Below are positions 1 to 7,171 of a stretch of DNA of 8,736 nt, in pieces. The DNA is taken from assembly GCA_934402515.1 (NCBI GenBank), contig CAKRTZ010000069.1, positions 1-8,736 on the forward strand, read 5' to 3'. A model generated the notes under the pieces. The model worked only from the letters and a program-made list of their open reading frames with translations, was not told where the DNA came from and made no database searches. Within the stretch, counting starts at the first letter, position 1. Each line of letters begins with the position of its first letter. The translations under genes and the position numbers were made by a program. This DNA is from an uncultured Lachnospiraceae bacterium (GTDB lineage Bacteria; Bacillota; Clostridia; Lachnospirales; Lachnospiraceae).

Positions 1-607
1 GGGTCCAATAAGCAAAACCCGCAAATGCAAGGAAAGGACTTAACAGCAGAAACATCTCTGTGCGCAGGCAGAAGGCCAGTACCAGCAACAGGATGGTTCC
101 TATATTATGTTTCAGGAATTCTCCCACAGACAGCCGTACTTCTGTAGTCACAAACAGAAACAGTGCCGCTCCCACAAGAAACGCACAGGTCATGGAATAC
201 TGAAGGTTCACCAGTGCATAGGAAAAATACGCCAGAATAAACAGCGCTTCCGTCACCAGTAAGGCGAGTTTGGGAACCGTTCTCTGCACCAGCTTTAAGG
301 TGCGGTCAAAAATCAGAAAACAGGAGCCATACTGGGCAAGGATCAGGATTATTCCATACCAGGGAAGCATCCTGAAGATTCGATAAAAGAACGCAACAAT
401 GACACCTAGGGGATAAAGTATCTGGATACAATATCCGCTGGGTGTCCCTGTATAGCTTCCCGATAATAAATCCTTGATCATGATATCATCGTTCAGTTCG
501 TAATGATATCCAAACAGACAGGTCAGAAGGATAACAAGAAACAGAGTTGTAATGGATGCTGTCAGGAGTTCCTGCCACCTTGCCCATCTCTTCCCGTCTA
601 TTCTCAT
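1..607 (-). CDS. Polytopic membrane protein, N-terminal part (3' end beyond window)
   Basis: The frame opens at ATG 607 (MRIDGKRWARWQELL) and has no stop to the left edge, giving 202 residues. The ATG overlaps the wecE TGA. AAGGAG lies eleven bases upstream, a slightly long spacing. A basic N-terminus is followed by membrane segment 1 (about 14-32). A loop, HYELNDDIMIKDLLSGSYTG, carries paired acidic residues, and PSGYCIQILYPLGVIVAFFY begins a second segment. About four more hydrophobic segments follow, ending FLAFAGFAYWT at the edge. The acidic first loop recalls GT-C glycosyltransferases, and the NDD and SGSYTG pattern resembles, from memory, uncharacterised membrane proteins of Clostridia glycan clusters. 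A role in glycan transfer or polymerisation is inference; a polymerase or other transporter-like protein cannot be excluded. It is not an obvious copy of the larger upstream membrane protein. Confidence 0.72.
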   Translation of the reverse strand, partial: MRIDGKRWARWQELLTASITTLFLVILLTCLFGYHYELNDDIMIKDLLSGSYTGTPSGYCIQILYPLGVIVAFFYRIFRMLPWYGIILILAQYGSCFLIFDRTLKLVQRTVPKLALLVTEALFILAYFSYALVNLQYSMTCAFLVGAALFLFVTTEVRLSVGEFLKHNIGTILLLVLAFCLRTEMFLLLSPFLAFAGFAYWT

Positions 608-1734
608 CCCTGATAAAACTCCTTCACTTTTGAGACAATGTACTCCACCTGGTCTAATTCCAGTGAATAGTACATGGGTAAGCGGCACAGCCGCTCGCTT
701 TCTTTGGTGGTATATCGATCTTCCCCGTGGAACTCACCGAATTTCATTCCGGCAGGTGCCGTGTGGAGCGGAATGTAGTGGAATACGGACCAGATCTCAT
801 TTTTCTTGAGGAAGTCGATCAATCTGGTACGTTCCTCCAGGTCTTTCGCTTTGATATAAAACATGTGGGCATTGTGTACACAGCCTTCGGGAACCGTGGG
901 AAGTTCAATGTATCCCTGCTCCTTTAAGGGTGTCAACAACTCCCGGTAATGATTCCAAAGGGAGAGCCGTTTCTCATTAATCTCATCTGCCAGTTCCAGT
1001 TGGGCCCAGAGATAAGCAGCATTCATATCACTTGGCAGATAGGAAGATCCATAGTTCACCCAAGTGTATTTATCAATCTGTCCCCGATAAAATTTGGAGC
1101 GGTTGGTTCCCTTTTCCCGGATAATCTCCGCCTCCTCCACATATTTGGGGTCTTTGATGAGAAGGGCTCCGCCTTCTCCCATACTGTAATTTTTGGTCTC
1201 ATGAAAGCTAAAGCAGCCAAAATCCCCGATCGCCCCCAGAGCCTGTCCTTTATAGGTTGACATAATGCCCTGCGCCGCATCCTCAATTACCAGAAGATGA
1301 TGGCGTTTTGCGATGTCCATAATGGTGTCCATCTCGCAGGCTACCCCGGCATAGTGTACCGGAACAATAGCTTTGGTCCGGGGAGTGATGGCATCCTCAA
1401 TCAGTGTCTCATCAATATTCATGGTGTCGGGACGGATATCCACGAAGACCGGCTTCGCTCCCCGCAGAACAAAAGCATCTGCCGTAGACACAAAGGTGTA
1501 GGACGGCATAATGACCTCATCCCCCTCTTTCACATCCGCCAGCAAGGCTGCCAGCTCTGTGGCATGGGTACAAGAGGTGGTGAGAAGACACTTGGCTGTC
1601 CCGGTCTTCTGTTCAATCCACTCCGAGCACTTTTTTGTATAAGGTCCGTCACCGCAGATTTTCTGGTTTTCCACTGCCTGACGGATATAGTCCATTTCTT
1701 TCCCCGTAAAGGGAGGAATATTAAAGGGTATCAT
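604..1734 (-). CDS. wecE: dTDP-4-amino-4,6-dideoxygalactose transaminase (WecE/RffA)
   Basis: PLP-dependent DegT/DnrJ/EryC1/StrS aminotransferase. It converts dTDP-4-keto-6-deoxyglucose and glutamate to dTDP-4-amino-4,6-dideoxygalactose (Fuc4N) in the cytoplasm. The 376 residues equal the length of E. coli WecE. Lys181 in FHETKNY (177-183) is the Schiff-base lysine, at the same number as in E. coli. EDAAQG (151-156) holds the PLP-contacting Asp152. Blocks that I recall as shared almost word for word with E. coli WecE include GDEVIMPSYTFVSTADAFVL (71-90), DTMNIDETLIE (103-113), IVPVHYAGVACEMDTIM (123-139), IIREKGTNRS (204-213) and FGEFHGEDRYTTKESERL (332-349). This is far more specific than general family similarity and argues against PseC or other C4 transaminases. 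The TGA overlaps the next start as ATGA. No RmlA/RmlB source of its substrate and no clear WecD partner is in the window. Confidence 0.9.
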   Translation of the reverse strand: MIPFNIPPFTGKEMDYIRQAVENQKICGDGPYTKKCSEWIEQKTGTAKCLLTTSCTHATELAALLADVKEGDEVIMPSYTFVSTADAFVLRGAKPVFVDIRPDTMNIDETLIEDAITPRTKAIVPVHYAGVACEMDTIMDIAKRHHLLVIEDAAQGIMSTYKGQALGAIGDFGCFSFHETKNYSMGEGGALLIKDPKYVEEAEIIREKGTNRSKFYRGQIDKYTWVNYGSSYLPSDMNAAYLWAQLELADEINEKRLSLWNHYRELLTPLKEQGYIELPTVPEGCVHNAHMFYIKAKDLEERTRLIDFLKKNEIWSVFHYIPLHTAPAGMKFGEFHGEDRYTTKESERLCRLPMYYSLELDQVEYIVSKVKEFYQG

Positions 1735-1741
1735 ATGCATA

Positions 1742-1746
1742 CCTCC
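1742..1746 (-). promoter_or_regulatory. Ribosome binding site deciding the wecE start
   Basis: GGAGG in the 17-base gap lies seven bases before the ATG at 1734 but only one base before the upstream in-frame ATG at 1740. The later ATG is therefore the start. It also gives the MIPFN beginning known for WecE. Confidence 0.8.
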
Positions 1747-1751
1747 ATCTC

Positions 1752-3533
1752 TTATTTGTATACTTGAAACATCCCATTGGAGAAAATGAGATCATAGTTT
1801 TCCTGTTTTAGAAATTGTAGAATTTTTTCTTCCTTTTCCCGGGGAAAGGGACGGTCAGTCACCCGCTCCGGAGAAAGGATGAACAAGGGTCTTGTCTCCT
1901 CAGGCATTCCTGCCAATCCGGAAAGATCTCCGAAGAAGCTTTCCTCTCCATAGGAATCCAGATCTGCCCACATCATGGGGGTGGCAGGCGCCTGATCCAG
2001 ATAATAACACAGGGCCGGAATATTACCGTACAGATACAGGGATTTCTCCTGTAAGTTCTGCTCTTCCAGATACCCGGAAAGCTCTTCCAGATTCCGTGCC
2101 TTATTCTCTGTTGTATAAATCCCTCTTAGTATACCATTATTTTCAATTTTTGTATTCCTTTTTTCTGCAGAGCTGCTGTCACCGAACACATAACAGTTCT
2201 GAAAGGCGAAAGTCTGCCAGGTGACGCAGGCTAAAAAGAATACCACCATAGCGGTTACTGGGAAGCGCAAAGCCTGCCTCCAGGCATTGTTCTTCCCTTT
2301 TTTTACCAACTCGAAACAGTAACGAGCCAGTAAGGCCACAGTCACCGGTGCCACCAGGAAAAGGTTGTTTATGGTGGCATAGGCGTGATTGTTGGTTCCC
2401 AGGGGTGCAATCAGCAAGGTGATAAGCACAAATGCTGACAGCAGCTGCAGATTTCTATCCTCCTTTTTCCTGAAGAGGCAGATCACGTTGACCCCATAGG
2501 CTGCCACCACAAACATCACCGCAAAATACCAGAGAGCACCATCGGAATAATAGTCGGTACCGAGAATCCGTCTTCCCCAGAAAAGCCGGAGAAGAACCAG
2601 CAGTCCCGCCAGAAAGACAAGTATTTTGGCTGCTTTCGCCTTTCCTTCTCCGCCGATACGAAACAGGATCGTTCCTGCCAGGATTCCCGCCGCCAGTAAC
2701 AGCAGCCAGGGCAGCTGTGCCAGATAATCTCTCCAGGCATCCAGAACCATGGAAGCGGCGGAATAGCTTTCCGAAGTCCCACTCATGGAAAACAGATTGC
2801 CAACGGTTTGCAGATAATGGGGAATTCCGCAGGTGAGGGCAATTCCTGTAAGTACCAGTCCCATACCGATGGCATATCCCAGCATACACCAAAGTGTAGG
2901 CTGCAGGCAGGCCGGAAACCGGGTTTTCCCCGTTTCTCCTCTATCCTTCCATCGGCAGATCACATAATACCACACCGCCAGAATAAAGGCCATTTCCGTG
3001 AGATTGGAAAACCGCACAAAGACATTGATGCCCAGCAAAGCACCTGCCATCACCAGCCAGAAATTTTTCTCCCGGGTCAGTCCCTGATAAAGGGCTGCCA
3101 GCGCCAGCAGAATCACATAATAGGTAAGATAATTATACAAAATGGTTGCCGGACACCAACAGGTTCCCAGGGCAATCACTTCCCCTAAAAAAACACACCA
3201 GGCGGGGAACTTCCGTTTTAATACCAGATAAACAGCTGCTGCCGTGATTCCCAGTAACAGTGAGGTATACACATTGAGTCCTAACAGCGTTCCCCCGCCT
3301 GGCAGTCTGGTCAGTCCATATCCCAACAGGTTCGCCAAAAGCATGGCCAGTGTCCAGTAGCCATCCCACTGAAACATGAAACGGTAAGTTCCGATATTAT
3401 AGCCTGTATCTGCCAGATCCACTCCCTGATTTACCCCCACCAGGGCATATCCGATCAAAAGAAGGGAGGGGATGACCGCCACCCCAATCTTATAAAGTTT
3501 TGTTTCTTTTCTCGTTGTATTTGAACGCAACAA
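1752..3533 (-). CDS. Large polytopic membrane protein with soluble C-terminal domain, GT-C-like
   Basis: Probable extracytoplasmic glycosyltransferase of GT-C type (GT39/YfhO-like), about 593 residues. A short basic N-terminus precedes membrane segment 1 (about 17-34). The first outer loop is acidic, GVDLADTGYNIGTYRF, where GT-C enzymes keep catalytic Asp residues. Roughly ten to twelve hydrophobic segments extend to about residue 445. The rest is a soluble region of about 145 residues that is probably outside the membrane. It includes NLEELSGYLEEQ, LYLYGNIPALCYYLDQAP and a C-terminal EKILQFLKQENYDLIF stretch, resembling the terminal domains of GT39-type proteins. The start is uncertain: there is no ATG, and TTG at 3533 is chosen by its ribosome binding site (3539, 3530 and GTG 3482 are alternatives). 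Substrate is unknown; partnership with the operon's polyprenyl-phosphate glycosyltransferase is plausible. It could instead be a polymerase or flippase-like protein. Confidence 0.72.
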   Translation of the reverse strand: MLRSNTTRKETKLYKIGVAVIPSLLLIGYALVGVNQGVDLADTGYNIGTYRFMFQWDGYWTLAMLLANLLGYGLTRLPGGGTLLGLNVYTSLLLGITAAAVYLVLKRKFPAWCVFLGEVIALGTCWCPATILYNYLTYYVILLALAALYQGLTREKNFWLVMAGALLGINVFVRFSNLTEMAFILAVWYYVICRWKDRGETGKTRFPACLQPTLWCMLGYAIGMGLVLTGIALTCGIPHYLQTVGNLFSMSGTSESYSAASMVLDAWRDYLAQLPWLLLLAAGILAGTILFRIGGEGKAKAAKILVFLAGLLVLLRLFWGRRILGTDYYSDGALWYFAVMFVVAAYGVNVICLFRKKEDRNLQLLSAFVLITLLIAPLGTNNHAYATINNLFLVAPVTVALLARYCFELVKKGKNNAWRQALRFPVTAMVVFFLACVTWQTFAFQNCYVFGDSSSAEKRNTKIENNGILRGIYTTENKARNLEELSGYLEEQNLQEKSLYLYGNIPALCYYLDQAPATPMMWADLDSYGEESFFGDLSGLAGMPEETRPLFILSPERVTDRPFPREKEEKILQFLKQENYDLIFSNGMFQVYK

Positions 3534-4551
3534 AGGCAAAGATCCTCTTTCTCAAATATTCGATTGCCCCGCAGGCCAGAAAGACCACAAGAACAGTCAG
3601 GAGCATGTGGGGAAGAAACCAGAACCTTCCCACCACCTTCTCCGTGTGGAACCAGGTGGGCCACAGATAGCGCAGTGCCATATGCTCATGAATCAGATAG
3701 ACCCCAAAGGTGCATCCGGAAAGGCTGCAGATCCATCTTGTCCATTTTTCACTTTGCACATGGATATGGCCGAAAATTCTAAACAAGCCCACTGCTCCGG
3801 TCAGGCAGAACAGGTAATTATAGGAGTAGGCATACCCCATAAAATTCTCCAGGGAACCAGTTTTCAGCCAGACAAATCTCAGTGCAGTGGTAATACCAAA
3901 CAAAGCGATTCCCGACAGGCAAAAGGTCAGAACCGATTCGGTAAGGGAGGTCTGCCTTCCGTATTCTCTCAGATAAGCTCCCACCAGATAGACGATGATA
4001 AACCACAGCACCTCATAGCCCTGATGATCTGTGGGAAGCTGCATGGGAATCACTGTTTTCGCTATGCAGGTAAACAGTAATAGTCCTGCCAGAATCCCCT
4101 GAAACTGCTTTTTCTCCAATTTCTTTACTCCTGCGTTTAAAAAGGGCATCAGGAAAAAGAGAAACAGATAGGAGGTGGCAAACCAGTAATGCTCTGTCAC
4201 AACGGGAAACAGATAACCAAACCACTGGTAAATGGACAATTCTTTTACCGGAAGAATTCCGGTAAGAACCGCAGCCAGGGCAATTCCCATGGAATAGAAA
4301 AAGACCTGTCCCCACAAGGTGGCTGCCTTCTGTATCCGCCAGTGGCTCTCCACGCCGAAATAGCCGCTGAGCAGCACATACACATTGACGGACATGAGAC
4401 AGAAGGCTTCCAGAAGCCATGCCAGATATCCCACAACCTTAAACCCGGTATTCAGTTTGGGGAGAATTCCTCCTTTATCCAGATAATGCAGGGCAATGAT
4501 CATCAGCATTGCCACAATCCGGAGGAGTTCGTAATTGGTCTTACGTTTCAT
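3490..4551 (-). CDS. Integral-membrane acyltransferase, family 3 (O-acetyltransferase type)
   Basis: Predicted to move acyl groups, usually acetyl, onto a surface sugar. The 353-residue protein has about ten hydrophobic segments. It opens with NYELLRIVAMLMIIALHYL (6-24), containing Arg11 and His22, the hallmark Arg and essential His of the Acyl_transf_3/OafA/WecH family. VYVLLSGYFG (57-66) and YLIHEH (285-290) are further family features. The C-terminus is basic (KRIFAFVAFKYNEKRNK), consistent with a cytoplasmic tail. There is no fused SGNH domain, so it is a minimal single-domain member. AGGAAG sits just before the ATG, in the short gap after pseG. The 3' end overlaps the next gene by about 44 bases. 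The acceptor is unknown; acetylation of Pse or of a repeat-unit sugar fits the neighbours but is inference. Confidence 0.88.
   Translation of the reverse strand: MKRKTNYELLRIVAMLMIIALHYLDKGGILPKLNTGFKVVGYLAWLLEAFCLMSVNVYVLLSGYFGVESHWRIQKAATLWGQVFFYSMGIALAAVLTGILPVKELSIYQWFGYLFPVVTEHYWFATSYLFLFFLMPFLNAGVKKLEKKQFQGILAGLLLFTCIAKTVIPMQLPTDHQGYEVLWFIIVYLVGAYLREYGRQTSLTESVLTFCLSGIALFGITTALRFVWLKTGSLENFMGYAYSYNYLFCLTGAVGLFRIFGHIHVQSEKWTRWICSLSGCTFGVYLIHEHMALRYLWPTWFHTEKVVGRFWFLPHMLLTVLVVFLACGAIEYLRKRIFAFVAFKYNEKRNKTL
3543..3548 (-). promoter_or_regulatory. Ribosome binding site for a TTG start inside the acyltransferase gene
   Basis: AGAGGA lies nine bases before the TTG at 3533 and only three bases before the TTG at 3539. 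This spacing makes 3533 the better start of the large membrane protein. No ATG is available in frame near here. Confidence 0.45.
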
Positions 4552-4565
4552 CGCAACTTCCTAAC

Positions 4566-5648
4566 CTATCCCAGGATTCCCACAAATTCTTCCGCCAGTC
4601 TCGCTGCTCCTCTGCCATCCACGATTCCCCGCATATATACGGACGCATTTTGGCGCAGCCTCTGCTCTCTGCAGTATAATTTCATCTGACTGATCACCCG
4701 TTGAAGCACATGGTCCAGTATCTGTGAACCGTCCCCTTTCCAGGGGATTTCTCCCGCGCAGGGAACGGCACCGATGCGATCCAGTTCTTCTGCTCCCAGT
4801 CTCTGGTTTTCTGCAAAATAAAAGCTGACCGTGGGTACCCCCACTGTACATAATTCATAAATGGTGCTGCCTGTGGCAGAGACTGCCAGATCACACTGGC
4901 TCATCAGTCCTGCCATGTCCGTTACGTTACTATGGAGCTGCAGCCGTTCTTCTCCCAGTATCTCTGCATATTTCTTCAAAGACTCATAGCTTTTGCTGAA
5001 AGGGCCGCATAAAACATGAAGGGTGATGTCAGAGGGCATCCCGGAATCCAAAATCAGTTCATGTACCAGTTTATCTGCAATCTCCATAGGGTCGCTTCCC
5101 CCTGTGGAAATCAGGACATTTTTTACTCTGGGACGAACCTCATATGTTTTTGCCGCTTCTGCAAACATGGGGCGCAGGGGCGTATAGGCGCTTCCCAGTA
5201 AAAGCTTCGTTTTTTCTTTGCGATAGAGTTCTGTGTAGGGAAGATGAATCGCATAGTGATTGTAGTTTACCACTGCCTGCACCGGCCATGCCCGTTCTCC
5301 CAGATCATCCATGTAAATTACCGGAAGTTTCTTACTGAGGGTCTCCAGATAAGTCCCGGTAACCTGATAGCTGTCCACCAGCAGTGCCCTGAATTCTGTC
5401 TCCGGAGCATGCTGAAAGTGGGTCTGGAGTTTGGGCAGTTCCTCCTCCATGTGCTGATAATCCGTGTGGAGAATCCATGTGGAATAGCCTCTGGACTCCA
5501 CCAGATCTCTGCAGTCATCATCTGCCATGATAAACTCCACATCCATCTTCTGTCCCTTGCAGGCATCTGCAATGGTAAGACACCTCATGAGGTGACCCAT
5601 GGCTACTTTACTGTTGGCATCTACCCGGATATAAAGCTTTCGACTCAT
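4566..5648 (-). CDS. pseG: UDP-2,4-diacetamido-2,4,6-trideoxy-beta-L-altropyranose hydrolase (PseG/SpsG)
   Basis: Removes UDP from UDP-6-deoxy-AltdiNAc to free the substrate for PseI, in the cytoplasm. The 360-residue protein has a GT-B-like fold related to MurG. MGHLMRCLTIAD (17-28) carries His19, matching the catalytic His17 of Campylobacter PseG. YMDDLG (112-117) follows in the N-terminal half. ISTGGSDP (180-187) opens the second domain, and ATGSTIYELCTVGVP (258-272) plus FAENQRLGAEELDRIGA (278-294) form the UDP-binding region. It is longer than the roughly 275-residue Campylobacter enzyme. The residues just before the catalytic Gly-His are Val-Ala-Met, where many homologues have Ile-Gly-Thr. 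It starts at 5648 with a 4-base ATGA overlap and its own GGGAG. Fourteen bases separate it from the acyltransferase gene. Family assignment is secure; the exact substrate follows from the pseF/pseI context. Confidence 0.9.
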   Translation of the reverse strand: MSRKLYIRVDANSKVAMGHLMRCLTIADACKGQKMDVEFIMADDDCRDLVESRGYSTWILHTDYQHMEEELPKLQTHFQHAPETEFRALLVDSYQVTGTYLETLSKKLPVIYMDDLGERAWPVQAVVNYNHYAIHLPYTELYRKEKTKLLLGSAYTPLRPMFAEAAKTYEVRPRVKNVLISTGGSDPMEIADKLVHELILDSGMPSDITLHVLCGPFSKSYESLKKYAEILGEERLQLHSNVTDMAGLMSQCDLAVSATGSTIYELCTVGVPTVSFYFAENQRLGAEELDRIGAVPCAGEIPWKGDGSQILDHVLQRVISQMKLYCREQRLRQNASVYMRGIVDGRGAARLAEEFVGILG

Positions 5649-6115
5649 TTTGTATTCTCCCATTTTTTCCGATACTCCACATATCGATCGTTGCGCAGGA
5701 ATTCCTGGTACCCTGCCTTTTCAAAGGCCCTCTGGGAAGGCACATTCTCCAGTTTCACCTGTCCTGCCAGTACCCGGATTCCATCCATTTCCAAATCCTG
5801 TTTACAAATCTGTTGTAACAATTCCGTGCCGATTCCCTGTCCCCTTGCATCCCGGTCTACACTGTAGGAGATCAGTCCCGCCTGGGGTGCATCCTGGATT
5901 CGTTCCACCCGGATGACGCCCACCGGTTTCTCCTGTCTCATTCCAATATAAATCCGGCAATCCGGGTTTCCCAGTCTCCCCCGGAACCACGCTACATGGT
6001 TCTCATAGGGAATGGGATCAGTGGAAAAGGCATTGGCACGCACCGTAGGATCATTGGTCCACTGAAAGAGAAGGTCCACATCCTCCGGCACCGCTGGTCT
6101 TAAACTTATTTCCAT
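5645..6115 (-). CDS. pseH: GNAT-family N-acetyltransferase, probable PseH
   Basis: Predicted to acetylate the 4-amino group of UDP-4-amino-4,6-dideoxy-L-AltNAc using acetyl-CoA, the step before PseG. The 156-residue protein is a single GNAT domain. The beginning LRPAVPEDVDLLFQWTNDP (5-23) is typical of the sugar-amine and RimJ-like branch. RDARGQGIG (88-96) is the acetyl-CoA pyrophosphate loop, and LENVPSQRAFEKAGY (122-136) is the usual C-terminal motif. The gene lies between pseI and pseG; GNAT domains in this place, or fused to PseG, are the PseH of many bacteria. GNAT assignment is firm, but substrate assignment comes from position. The main alternative is a WecD-like acetylation of Fuc4N, since wecE is in the same operon. 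The ATG directly follows the pseI stop, with GAGGA in the pseI tail as ribosome binding site. The stop overlaps the pseG start as ATGA. Confidence 0.78.
   Translation of the reverse strand: MEISLRPAVPEDVDLLFQWTNDPTVRANAFSTDPIPYENHVAWFRGRLGNPDCRIYIGMRQEKPVGVIRVERIQDAPQAGLISYSVDRDARGQGIGTELLQQICKQDLEMDGIRVLAGQVKLENVPSQRAFEKAGYQEFLRNDRYVEYRKKWENTK
5657..5661 (-). promoter_or_regulatory. Ribosome binding site deciding the pseG start
   Basis: GGGAG lies eight bases before the ATG at 5648, in the last codons of the acetyltransferase gene. It favours 5648 over the in-frame ATG at 5663, which the site itself would overlap. Confidence 0.7.
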
Positions 6116-7171
6116 CTATGCTTCCTCAATCACATCCCAACTTAAGGGTGTGCCAAAAACGATATCACACTTGGCTGTTCTCCCCAGCACTTCCTCATAA
6201 TACTTGGGTTTCAGTCCGTTGCTTGGGCGGATGACACGGATATTTTCCGGTGTCAGTTTTTCCCCTGCCTTGATATCCTTTACTACAAAAATGGACCGGC
6301 GGAATGCCATGTTGCCCAGTTCTGACTGCTCCGGTCCGTAAATCGGCTGTCCCGCGGCTTTCTCTACCAGGCGGATATCCCGCACCATGGCTGCATATTC
6401 CTGGGGTTCCATGGAAAAGGTGCTGTCCGGATTCTTTAACTTGCGATCCAGACAGAAGTGCTTTTCAATGATATTTGCTCCCATTGCCACGGCAGTCACC
6501 GCACCCAGAGAGCCCAGAGAATGATCCGATAAACCGGTGGGTACATGAAACCGTTTCCGCATATCCGTCATCACGGAAAGTTTCATCTCATCGGTGATGG
6601 CAGGGTAGGCACTGGAACATTTCAGTAAAGCAAGCTGGTCATTGCCGGTACTGTGCACCGCTGCAACCGCCTCCTCCACTTCCTCCAGGCTGCCCATTCC
6701 TGTGGACATAATAATAGGCTTTCCTTTGGATGCCACATATTTAATGAGAGGAATATCCACCAGTTCAAAGGAGGCAATCTTGTAGAATTCCATGCCGATT
6801 TCTTCCAGAAAATCCACAGAAGAATTGTCAAAGGGAGTGGAAAAGAAATCCAGTCCCAGCTTTTCTGCCTCTTCTTTTAATTCTGCCTGCCATTCCCAGG
6901 GGGTATAGGCTTTCTGGTAAAGGCTGTAGAGATTCTCCCCCTTCCAGGTTCCGTCGGTAATGGCAAAATACTGGTTATGACAATCAATGGTGAGGGTATC
7001 CGCGGTATAGGTCTGGATTTTGATACAGTCCGCACCGGATTCCTTGGCTGCATGGATAATCTCCAGTGCATGCTGTTTGCTTCCTGCATGGTTTGCGGAC
7101 ATCTCCGCAATCATATAAGTAGGATGTCCTTCCCCAATGATTCGATTTCTGATTTTGATGGTGCTACTCAT
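6116..7171 (-). CDS. pseI: Pseudaminic acid synthase
   Basis: Condenses 6-deoxy-AltdiNAc with phosphoenolpyruvate to give pseudaminic acid (NeuB superfamily, metal-dependent). The protein is 351 residues, normal for the family. Its N-terminal TIM barrel carries AEMSANHAG (22-30), KIQTYTADTL (51-60), KIASFE (131-136), STGMGSLEE (156-164), LKCSSAYP (183-190), GLSDHSLG (213-220) and EKHF (236-239). His217 and His238 correspond to the metal-binding histidines of NeuB. The C-terminal antifreeze-like (SAF) domain runs from about 290, with RRSIFVVKDIKAGE (291-304) and VIRPSNGLKPKYYEEVLG (313-330). The IQTYT and RPS-x-GL-x-PK-x-Y signatures match Campylobacter PseI as I remember it rather than sialic-acid NeuB. 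It starts with a consensus ribosome binding site inside pseF, and its TAG is followed directly by the ATG of the acetyltransferase. Confidence 0.92.
   Translation of the reverse strand: MSSTIKIRNRIIGEGHPTYMIAEMSANHAGSKQHALEIIHAAKESGADCIKIQTYTADTLTIDCHNQYFAITDGTWKGENLYSLYQKAYTPWEWQAELKEEAEKLGLDFFSTPFDNSSVDFLEEIGMEFYKIASFELVDIPLIKYVASKGKPIIMSTGMGSLEEVEEAVAAVHSTGNDQLALLKCSSAYPAITDEMKLSVMTDMRKRFHVPTGLSDHSLGSLGAVTAVAMGANIIEKHFCLDRKLKNPDSTFSMEPQEYAAMVRDIRLVEKAAGQPIYGPEQSELGNMAFRRSIFVVKDIKAGEKLTPENIRVIRPSNGLKPKYYEEVLGRTAKCDIVFGTPLSWDVIEEA

Noticed and set aside
1735..1751. Possible terminator or promoter in the gap before wecE
   Set aside because: Seventeen bases holding mainly the GGAGG ribosome binding site. 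No inverted repeat with a T tract and no room for a promoter.
1297..1767. Plus-strand open frame of 156 codons opposite wecE
   Set aside because: The opposite strand encodes highly conserved WecE blocks, so this frame is a by-product of their codon usage.
2455..2892. Minus-strand open frame of 145 codons in another frame within the large membrane protein
   Set aside because: Lies wholly inside the longer frame. Its sequence lacks membrane segments or motifs, while the long frame shows a regular hydrophobic pattern throughout.
4189..4689. Plus-strand open frame of 166 codons opposite the acyltransferase and the pseG end
   Set aside because: Antisense shadow without domain signature; the minus-strand genes here have family motifs and ribosome binding sites.
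5244..5867. Plus-strand open frame of 207 codons across the pseG/pseH junction
   Set aside because: It is antisense to two well-supported genes, has no recognisable domain, is rich in Cys/His/Pro/Ser as expected of a reverse-strand shadow, and spans a gene boundary.
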